DNA of 42,731 bases. Source: DAOMOD01 sp964526035. GTDB taxonomy: Bacteria; Pseudomonadota; Gammaproteobacteria; Xanthomonadales; BPKI01. Positions 1 to 6,282 of the stretch are shown here, piece after piece. The notes under the pieces are model-generated. The model saw only the letters and a list, made by a program, of their open reading frames with translations. It did no database searches and had not been told where the DNA came from. A program made the translations under genes and the position numbers. The DNA is taken from contig CAZGKE010000011.1 of NCBI GenBank assembly GCA_964526035.1, positions 1 to 42,731 of the forward strand, read 5' to 3'. Position 1 is the stretch's first letter; the number at the start of each line of letters is the position of its first letter.

Positions 1-12
1 CGGAACACCACA

Positions 13-1236
13 CTAGTCCCTCTTCCCCGTGCCCCAATCCCCCCACACCTTGCGCTGCGGATCAAACTCGACGGTCGCGCGCTCAGGCCCGCGCCAGCCG
101 AAGCCATTGACCGCCAGCACCCCTTCCTCGAGTGGATCCAAGCCGAGCGCCTGCTCGATCTCGATATCGTTCACCGCCGCGGTGATGAAGGCGCCTAGGC
201 CGAACTCGGCGGCCGTCAGATACGTTGTCTGTGACAGGTGACCGGCATCGAGAAGCATCACCCGGTACGCCTTGGCGTGGTTGCGGTATTTCCAGGTGTG
301 ACGGCGGAAGCGCACCACCTGGAACACCAGTACATGGGCGTCGGCGAACCAGTGCTGGCCAGCCAGCAGGGCGCTGGCGAACGCGCGCAGCTGCGGCGGC
401 TCGGGCTGCGCGCCGTCCTCGACCAGACCCTGCGGCCACGGCAGCGGTTCCAGCGCGTGCTCGCCGGCGTGGTAGTGGTAAAGGCCCGCGGCGAGGCCTT
501 CGACATGGCGCACCAGAAGGTAGGCGCCGACCGGGTGCAGGCCACCGCCGGAGGGGCTGGTCTTTTTGACCACGCTGCTGCCGGGCGCCGCTTCGTGCAC
601 TGCCTGCGCGCCGTGCACGCGCCGCATCAGCGCAGAAAAGGTGGCGAGATCGAGCGCACGCTCGCGTTCCCAGTTGCGGCAGGTCACGCGCGCAGCCAGC
701 AATGCATCGATTGCGGTCGCTGTCGGCGTCGGCAGTGCGATGGGTGGCTGCGCATCGCGCCGGGAATTGAAGTGCGGTGGCGGGACACCAAGTTTCGCCA
801 CCATCTCGCCGAAGCTGCCGATACCGAGCGCCTCGACTGCCCGCTCGCTGTCCACGCTCTGCCAGCGGTCGAGGTAGTGGAAGGCCGCGTTCAAGGGTCG
901 CCAGTGGGCGGCGCGCAGTGCTTCATCGCGACGGCGTGACTCGGCATGCTCGGGGCCATCGCCGATCAGCAGCCCCTGATCCAGCAGCCCGTCCACGGTT
1001 TCTGGCGGATGCTGGGCGAGCACCTCGTCGCGCTCGCGCCATGCGCTCGGCGATAGCGCGCCAAGCACCTCGCGCGCCGCCGCCGACACCGCCACTTCAG
1101 CGCTCAGATGGGGCGCCAGCGCCAGCCAGTGGCGCTCACGCCTGAGCCCATCGCCACCGGAAAGCAGGCTCTGAAGGTGGAACGCCACGCTTTCGCGAGG
1201 CTCCAGGTACAGCACGGCGCAGCGGCGCAGAAGCAT
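13..1236 (-). CDS. SagB-related FMN dehydrogenase, putative peptide maturation enzyme (cassette copy 1)
   Basis: A 407-residue protein of the SagB/McbC-like nitroreductase fold. In azole-forming RiPP pathways this family oxidises azolines with FMN; the Xanthomonadales subgroup is known to me as 'putative peptide maturation dehydrogenase'. The sequence shows the FMN-binding signature TSPSGGGLHP, then GLYHYHAGEH, and a WKY triplet at residues 315-317 followed by AKAYRVMLLDAGHLSQ. The Lys-Tyr pair matches the one implicated in catalysis in McbC. The first 150 residues are a poorly conserved N-terminal extension. I chose the ATG at 1236 because it aligns exactly with the start of the second copy at 4754 (M-x-x-R-R) and gives almost equal lengths (407 and 406). 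An in-frame start at 1356 would run into the promoter of the divergent peptide gene. No strong Shine-Dalgarno sequence is visible. Substrate is inferred to be the neighbouring peptide; not proven. Confidence 0.85.
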   Translation of the reverse strand: MLLRRCAVLYLEPRESVAFHLQSLLSGGDGLRRERHWLALAPHLSAEVAVSAAAREVLGALSPSAWRERDEVLAQHPPETVDGLLDQGLLIGDGPEHAESRRRDEALRAAHWRPLNAAFHYLDRWQSVDSERAVEALGIGSFGEMVAKLGVPPPHFNSRRDAQPPIALPTPTATAIDALLAARVTCRNWERERALDLATFSALMRRVHGAQAVHEAAPGSSVVKKTSPSGGGLHPVGAYLLVRHVEGLAAGLYHYHAGEHALEPLPWPQGLVEDGAQPEPPQLRAFASALLAGQHWFADAHVLVFQVVRFRRHTWKYRNHAKAYRVMLLDAGHLSQTTYLTAAEFGLGAFITAAVNDIEIEQALGLDPLEEGVLAVNGFGWRGPERATVEFDPQRKVWGDWGTGKRD

Positions 1237-1379
1237 CTCGATCAACCGGTTGGGGACGTTCCGAACAAATCTCCGCGCGACGCGCCCAGACCTGTCAGAG
1301 GACCCTCCGGCGGCGCGCGTCGCTGCCCGGCAATGCGGTATACACTGTCTTTGCAAGTCAATCCAACAGGGGGAACATC

Positions 1380-1631
1380 ATGGCCGGTCTCGCTCCGAGC
1401 GTCGCTGATGTGTTGCTGGACAAGCTTTCCACCGATGATGAATTTCGCGACTTGTTTGAAAGCGACCCGGGCGCGGCGCTCAGCGAACTGGGTCACACGC
1501 CCGGAGAAGAGGTGTCCTGCCTGGTCGTGGAGCAGCTGGCCGACAAGGCGGTGATCGCGCAGGCGAGAGATGAAATCCGCAGCATGCTGCTTGGCGCGCT
1601 GACCAACATCCCTCACAAGCTGGAGGCCTGA
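1380..1631 (+). CDS. NHLP-related RiPP precursor peptide, copy 1
   Basis: An 83-residue acidic peptide. Its first half (LLDKLSTDDEFRDLFESDP, then AALSELG) has the pattern of NHLP-type leaders (F-R-x-x-x-x-x-DP-x-AAL), which derive from a nitrile hydratase alpha-subunit fold. The C-terminal half has a single Cys (VSCLVVEQLADK) and ends NIPHKLEA. There is no GG cleavage site. A good Shine-Dalgarno (AGGGGGAA, 1368-1375) precedes the ATG. A -10-like TATACACT at 1339-1346 lies in the 143-bp gap shared with the divergent dehydrogenase. The cyclase gene is convergent, ending 111 bp downstream. By position and leader it is the likely substrate of this cassette; the modification and final product are unknown. 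It resembles the family I recall as 'NHLP-related RiPP peptide'. Confidence 0.82.
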   Translation: MAGLAPSVADVLLDKLSTDDEFRDLFESDPGAALSELGHTPGEEVSCLVVEQLADKAVIAQARDEIRSMLLGALTNIPHKLEA

Positions 1632-1742
1632 CCGGCAGCCGGGAGTTGGCGGGATACGCATCGCGCAGCGCGCGGTTGCAGGGTCGCGAGGAACGAGGTC
1701 CACAGCCAAAGCCCGGCCCACCGAGACCAGGCCTGGAGGCTG

Positions 1743-4394
1743 CTATTCGAGCGCCCTGAGGCGCTCCGACACCGACTCCGAAGCGCCCGAAACAGCCCAG
1801 CGCTCCAGAAACTCGGCGCGATGACGGGCGCTCTCTTCGGCGCGGCCAAGCTGCATGGCCAGTTCGGCCGCGCGCAGCAGTTCCATGCTGTTGTGGGCGG
1901 CGTTGAACGGCACCAGCATGCGCTCACTGTTCCATTCGCCAAGCGCGCGCCCCCGTTCACCGGTGAGGCGCACGCTGAGGTCGTAGGCCTCCTCCACCCG
2001 CCCGTCGGCCAGGGTGGCGTCCACCAACGCTGCTCGCAGCAGGTAAAGCTCGCTATCGCCGATCTGCGATCGCAGTAGATCCACCGCCTCACCGGCGCGC
2101 CCCTGCAGCATGAGGATTTCTGCCGCGGCGACTGACTTCATGGCCTGAATGGCAGGAAACCCCTCGTGCGCGATGGCTGCGACTGCGTCGACCGCCCGTT
2201 TCGCGCCATCCCCGTCTCCACTGCGGGCGCGCAACCATGCGCACGCCAGAGTCGCAAACTGCGCGCGCTGCAGACTCACCGAATCGGGCTGCAGCGCTTC
2301 GATCGATGAACGGCAGAAGCCGTCCAGTGTCTCTCCGGTCAGCGGGGTCGGCGCCACCACCGACTGCAACGCAAGCGCCGCTCCGGAGAACACGCGTTGC
2401 TGCACAGAACTGATCGAGGCCGACTCAGCCATTCCGCTGGACAGCGCGGCGAGTGCGGAATCGATTTCGCCGCTGTGGGCAGCGATCACGGCTGAGTTCA
2501 ACCAACGCACTACATCGGCGCTGGACAGCCCATAGCGGGAACCGCGTTCGAGTCGTTCGGAGGCGCGCTCGGGATGGCCCGCCGCCAGCCATGCCATGGC
2601 CTGCATCGAACCCAGACCGGAAAAGCCGCGGTTGTCGGCCGCCTCGAAGTCCTGCAGCGCAGCCTGGACGTCATTCTGCGCAAGTCGCAGCGTTCCACGC
2701 AGGCTGTATGCACCCCACTCCAGCGGATTCATCGCTGACATCGCGCCGCTGACACGCTCGGCGCCCTTGGCATAGGCGGCGCCGTGCTGCCAGTAGAACA
2801 ACGCCGAGTTGTAGTAGCCTGCGAAGTAGTCGGGATACAGGGAAGTGAGCGTGAGCCAGCGATCCTGAAGCTGCTGAAGGGGTCCGAAGCTGGAGATCCA
2901 TGCCTCCACATAAAGCGCGTCTCGCGAACTCAGGCGGTCCGCCATGGAAGCGGCCACGCGCATATGACGTCGCGCGCTTTCCAGGTCTCCTGCGCCCACG
3001 TAAAGGCGTGCCAGTCCGACATGGGCCAGAGCGAAATCCGGATCCAGCGCCAGTGCATTCTCGTAGAAGCCGACCGCGGTGGCGAAACCACCGGTCCCGT
3101 ACGCTGCGATGCCCTGCGCGTAGGCCTTGAGGGCTTCCAGGTTGGCGGTGGCGACCTGCGGCAGGGGCGTGGCTTCGCTTTCGATGTTCTTGAGGGTGTC
3201 GCCAAGCTTGGCCCGCAGGGCGCCCGTCACACGATCCAGTGAATGCAGGACAGAATCGATACCGACGCCGTCGTGGGACTCGGCGTACACCGTGGTCTGG
3301 GTGTGCGGGTCGATGACCTCGGCACTGACCCGCACCCGTCCGCCGATTTCGGCCACGGTAGGAAGGATCAGGGCGCGCGCGCCGTCGCGCAGCGCGACCT
3401 CTGCACCTGTTTCACGATCCAGTGGCGCGTCGGCTTCACGCTGCATGCGCCGCAAGGTGTCGCGGACCTTGAGGTCGGACAGTACATTGACGTGGCGCGA
3501 GTGCTCCAGGCTGATGCGGAAGGCCACATCCAGGGCCTCGGTGAGGCTGTCGTCGCCGGTCATGTTGCGCAGGTCACCGACGACCACCCAGTCGCGCTCG
3601 GCAAAGGCAATGACCGGTTGCGAACGACCACTCAGCACCAGACCGATCACCACGACCGCCACCAGGGCAATCGCTTCGACCGCCAGCGCTACCGGGCGCC
3701 GCCACCACGGTGTCTCCCTGACCGCCTTGTCATCGGAGCGCGGAGGCGTGAGTGGCGCCAGGCCGATCTCGCCCACCTCGTGCACAATCATCGGCGCCGG
3801 CACGCCCTTGAACCGATACGGACCGTGGTGCAGCCAGCGCACCCTGCCCGTCGTGTTTTCAAGTTCGGGCTCGGCGCGCTGTGCGAGCGCCAACGCAATA
3901 CTGGAGAGCAGGATCTGCCCCGGGCCAGCCAGATGCATCAGCCGCGCTGCGACCGGTTTGGCCAGACCTTCGACTTCCAGGCGTCGCGCGCCAAGCTCGA
4001 CGTCCTCCTTGCTGTTGTGCCAGGTGACCACGTCGCCAACGTGGATGCCGACGCGTCCGGACAGCGGCAGTCCGAGATTGCGTCCGAGCTCTCCGATCCG
4101 GCGCTGATAGGCAAGCGCGAAGGCCACCGCCTGTATCGGGCGCTCGAACAGAGCGAGGAAGCCATCGGTCTTGTCCGCTTCGAAGCCAGCGTGCGCCGAA
4201 AGCAACTCGCGCACCAGGCGATCGTGCTCACGCACCAGCTCAACGGACTGCGTTTCGTCGCGGATCTCGGGCATGGCGCCTGGAGCCAGGTCGCACAGCA
4301 CCAGGGCGCGCAACTGCGGCGTCGGCGCCTGCCCCGCGGTGGGCGCTGGTGCCTCGCCGGAAACGGCGGCACTGCGCTGACCGTCGCTGGTCAT
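1743..4394 (-). CDS. Putative peptide modification system cyclase: nucleotide cyclase domain + TM + TPR (copy 1)
   Basis: An 883-residue membrane protein. Residues 26-165 are a class III nucleotide cyclase homology domain: CDLAPG carries the first metal Asp (D35), DKTDGFLALF the second (D77), and KPVAARLM the transition-state Arg (R151). The usual Asn four residues before that Arg is Pro147, and the Gly before D77 is Thr, so activity is uncertain. WWRRP precedes one membrane span at 234-256, putting the cyclase domain in the cytoplasm. Outside follow a FlgO/TolB-like region starting AFAERDWVVVGDLRNMTG and, from about residue 400, many TPR-like helices (for example YENALALDPDFALAHVGLARLY). The ATG at 4394 has a Shine-Dalgarno AGGGGAG 6-7 bases upstream; an open frame continues upstream only through repeat DNA. 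It is 883 residues against 880 for copy 2, colinear throughout. 'Cyclase' here means nucleotide cyclase homology, not azoline cyclisation. Confidence 0.85.
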   Translation of the reverse strand: MTSDGQRSAAVSGEAPAPTAGQAPTPQLRALVLCDLAPGAMPEIRDETQSVELVREHDRLVRELLSAHAGFEADKTDGFLALFERPIQAVAFALAYQRRIGELGRNLGLPLSGRVGIHVGDVVTWHNSKEDVELGARRLEVEGLAKPVAARLMHLAGPGQILLSSIALALAQRAEPELENTTGRVRWLHHGPYRFKGVPAPMIVHEVGEIGLAPLTPPRSDDKAVRETPWWRRPVALAVEAIALVAVVVIGLVLSGRSQPVIAFAERDWVVVGDLRNMTGDDSLTEALDVAFRISLEHSRHVNVLSDLKVRDTLRRMQREADAPLDRETGAEVALRDGARALILPTVAEIGGRVRVSAEVIDPHTQTTVYAESHDGVGIDSVLHSLDRVTGALRAKLGDTLKNIESEATPLPQVATANLEALKAYAQGIAAYGTGGFATAVGFYENALALDPDFALAHVGLARLYVGAGDLESARRHMRVAASMADRLSSRDALYVEAWISSFGPLQQLQDRWLTLTSLYPDYFAGYYNSALFYWQHGAAYAKGAERVSGAMSAMNPLEWGAYSLRGTLRLAQNDVQAALQDFEAADNRGFSGLGSMQAMAWLAAGHPERASERLERGSRYGLSSADVVRWLNSAVIAAHSGEIDSALAALSSGMAESASISSVQQRVFSGAALALQSVVAPTPLTGETLDGFCRSSIEALQPDSVSLQRAQFATLACAWLRARSGDGDGAKRAVDAVAAIAHEGFPAIQAMKSVAAAEILMLQGRAGEAVDLLRSQIGDSELYLLRAALVDATLADGRVEEAYDLSVRLTGERGRALGEWNSERMLVPFNAAHNSMELLRAAELAMQLGRAEESARHRAEFLERWAVSGASESVSERLRALE

Positions 4395-4475
4395 GGTTCG
4401 CTCCCCTGTCCCGGCCCGGCCGGAATTGACCAACGATTGTCCACCAGACCGGTGCGAGGCGCCAGTGGCCTGCCG

Positions 4476-4664
4476 TCCCGGGTCCCGAGTTGCCTGGCTT
4501 GTGGAAGAGTCCTCGGCCCCGACTGCGACGGATCCGGACTGAGCGGGACGGTCGGGGCTGAGGCCACTCCCACAGAATATGGAGGTTTTCCCCGGTCCCG
4601 AGTCCCGAATCCCGAATCCCGAATCCCGTGTCCCGAGCCCGAATCCCGTGTCCCGTGTCCCGTC
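4476..4664. repeat. TCCCGNN heptad repeats
   Basis: Ten nearly perfect 7-base units (TCCCGAA, TCCCGAG, TCCCGTG) run in register from 4596 to 4664; one unit at 4638 has lost a base. Two further units lie at 4476-4489, on the other side of the REP-like inverted repeat at 4500-4574, so that element appears to sit within the array. On the minus strand the unit reads GGGATTC/GGGACTC, a motif I associate with intergenic regions of Xanthomonadales. The array fills much of the 359-bp gap between the divergent cyclase 1 (starts 4394) and dehydrogenase 2 (starts 4754). No other gene is seen in that gap. Confidence 0.85.
4500..4574. repeat. REP-like inverted pair (REPIN-type)
   Basis: The 24-bp arms at 4500-4523 and 4551-4574 are inverted copies matching at 20 of 24 positions, separated by 27 bp. 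Each arm starts TGTGG and contains CCTC-x-GCCCCGAC, resembling the GGAG-C-GGC-type REP sequences common in Xanthomonadaceae and pseudomonads. Two REPs facing each other is the usual form of mobile REPIN units, which RAYT transposases act on; no RAYT gene is in this window. It lies in the intergenic region between the two RiPP cassettes. Confidence 0.6.
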
Positions 4665-4753
4665 GGGGTGCGCTGCGCTTGCCCCAACCTGCGGGCTACG
4701 AGCTGCTGTGCGCCGATGTACCATCGCCGCCGCCGTTGCCATGGACATCACCG

Positions 4754-5974
4754 ATGAACATCCGCCGCCGCCGCGTCTGCATGGTCCAGGTCCGCGATGC
4801 AGCCCGCCCGAACCCGGCCTCTCTGCTGCGAGGCGAGCTGGACATGCGCAGCGCGCCGGTGGCCGAACTGCTGTGCCCGCTGGACGGCCGGCGTGTGCCG
4901 TTGACCGGTGCGGATTTGGCGGTCCTGGCTGCGCTGCCGGGGGATCGCTGGGTGTCGCGGGCGGAGGCGCGCACGCTGAGCGGCGCCGATGATGCCGTAC
5001 TGGATAGCCTGCTCGACAAGACCGCGCTGCTCGGCGACCACCCGGCGCATCGGCAGCTGGTCGCCGATGAGGCACGCCTGTCCGCGGTCGGCTGGCACGA
5101 TCTGGCGGCCGTCTATCACCGCCACACGCGCTGGTCGGACGCCAGCGGTGACGAGGCCGCGCGCGAGCATTCTCCTGCAGCGGAAGCGCAACGCCTCGCC
5201 GAGCATGTCGCCCGCCAGGGCATTCTGCCCACCCATTTCGTGCGCCACGACGGGCCGCTGCTTCCGCTCGAACTGCCGGTTGCCGGCGCGCTGGACGAGG
5301 TATTGCGAAGGCGCGAGACCGTGCGTCGCTTCCTCACCGACCGCCATCTGCCGCGCGCTGATTTCGAGCGCGTGCTGCACGGCAGCTTCGGTATCACCGG
5401 CACGCGCGATCTCGGTGACGGGATGGCGGCGCTCAAACGCACCAGCCCCTCCGGCGGCGGCCTCACGGCGATCGAACCCTATGTGATGGTGCTGCGCGTG
5501 GAAGGTATCCCCAGCGGCCTCTACCACTACCGCGCCGAAGTGCACGCGCTCACCCTGCTGGAGGCTTTGGACGAGGCGGAGGCACGCCGACGTCTGAGCC
5601 ACTACTGTGCCGGGCAGGCCTATTTCGGCGACTCCCACGCGGCGATCGTCCACGTGGCGCGCTTCGACAGGCATTTCTGGAAATATGTCCGTCACGGCAA
5701 GGCCTACAAGGCGGTGCTTATGGATTCAGCGCATCTCAGCCAGAGCATCTATGCGCTCGCCACCGAAGCAGGCCTCGGTGCCTGGTACACAGCGATCGTC
5801 AACGACGCCGACATCGCCACGGATTTCGGACTCGATCCGGTGGTCGCCGATGCTGTCGCCATCAACGGCTTCGGCATCGCCGACACGCGACGCCGCGACC
5901 TCAGTTTCAACTACCGCGCTCATGATGCGCTGGAGGCTCGTGCGAACCTTGCCAGCAAGCCACCGCTCGCGTAA
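4754..5974 (+). CDS. SagB-related FMN dehydrogenase, putative peptide maturation enzyme (cassette copy 2)
   Basis: A 406-residue paralog of the dehydrogenase at 13-1236, from the same SagB/McbC-like nitroreductase family. It has TSPSGGGL, GLYHYRAEVHAL, and WKY at residues 309-311 followed by GKAYKAVLMDSAHLSQ. The His-Pro after the glycines in copy 1 (GGGLHP) is Thr-Ala here (GGGLTA), a local difference next to the flavin site. The ATG at 4754 aligns with the start of copy 1, although no clear Shine-Dalgarno precedes it; the ATG at 4781 is an alternative. Unlike copy 1 it lies upstream of its peptide gene on the same strand (59 bp between them), so the two are probably co-transcribed. The protein is inferred to act on peptide 2 in the cytoplasm; the reaction is unproven. 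Confidence 0.85.
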   Translation: MNIRRRRVCMVQVRDAARPNPASLLRGELDMRSAPVAELLCPLDGRRVPLTGADLAVLAALPGDRWVSRAEARTLSGADDAVLDSLLDKTALLGDHPAHRQLVADEARLSAVGWHDLAAVYHRHTRWSDASGDEAAREHSPAAEAQRLAEHVARQGILPTHFVRHDGPLLPLELPVAGALDEVLRRRETVRRFLTDRHLPRADFERVLHGSFGITGTRDLGDGMAALKRTSPSGGGLTAIEPYVMVLRVEGIPSGLYHYRAEVHALTLLEALDEAEARRRLSHYCAGQAYFGDSHAAIVHVARFDRHFWKYVRHGKAYKAVLMDSAHLSQSIYALATEAGLGAWYTAIVNDADIATDFGLDPVVADAVAINGFGIADTRRRDLSFNYRAHDALEARANLASKPPLA

Positions 5975-6032
5975 AACCGCCCATGCCGCAGCGTCCGTTG
6001 CGGTCGTTCAGTTCACAGGGGAGTAAACAACA

Positions 6033-6269
6033 GTGACTCAGGCCAACGCCAGAGCGTTTCTCGAAAAACTCGCTGCCGACGACGGTTTCCGCCAGCAGGT
6101 GGAGCAGGATCCCGTTGCCGCGCTGGCCGGGTTTGGTATCGCCGTGAAAGCGGAGGATCTCCCCAAGGCGGGCGTGCGTCTGCCCTCCAGCGAGGAAATC
6201 CAGAAGAATCTCGACAGCATGTCCGAGCAGCTGGAAGCGACGTCGGGCGAGATCTTCTTCGCGCTGTAG
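6033..6269 (+). CDS. NHLP-related RiPP precursor peptide, copy 2
   Basis: A 78-residue peptide with a GTG start and a good Shine-Dalgarno (AGGGGAG at 6017-6023). The leader part (FLEKLAADDGFRQQVEQDP, then VAALAGFG) matches peptide 1 in pattern: L-x-K-L-x-x-DD-x-FR, then DP-x-AAL and a Gly. The C-terminal half is unrelated to peptide 1: it has no Cys, has several Ser and one Thr (LPSSEEIQ, LDSMSEQLEATSG), and ends hydrophobically in IFFAL. It follows dehydrogenase 2 on the same strand and is convergent with cyclase 2, with only 13 bases between the two stop codons. Inferred precursor of a second modified peptide. The absence of Cys makes thiazole or lanthionine chemistry on it unlikely. Confidence 0.82.
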   Translation: MTQANARAFLEKLAADDGFRQQVEQDPVAALAGFGIAVKAEDLPKAGVRLPSSEEIQKNLDSMSEQLEATSGEIFFAL

Positions 6270-6282
6270 CCGATCGGTTCGT

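Noticed and set aside
4596..4664. CRISPR-like or minisatellite coding repeat
   Set aside because: Units are 7 bp without spacers, and no cas gene is nearby; it is a simple intergenic heptad array.
3243..4757. 504-codon open frame on the plus strand reaching into the repeat array
   Set aside because: Antisense to cyclase 1 and running through heptad repeats; no recognisable domain.
4395..5075. Upstream extension of cyclase 1 to give 1110 residues
   Set aside because: The extension translates the heptad array and overlaps dehydrogenase 2. The ATG at 4394 has a good Shine-Dalgarno and gives the same length as copy 2.
6033..6269. Peptide 2 as a nitrile hydratase fragment
   Set aside because: Only the leader-like pattern is shared with that fold; there is no metal-binding C-x-x-C-S-C motif and the length and context fit a precursor.
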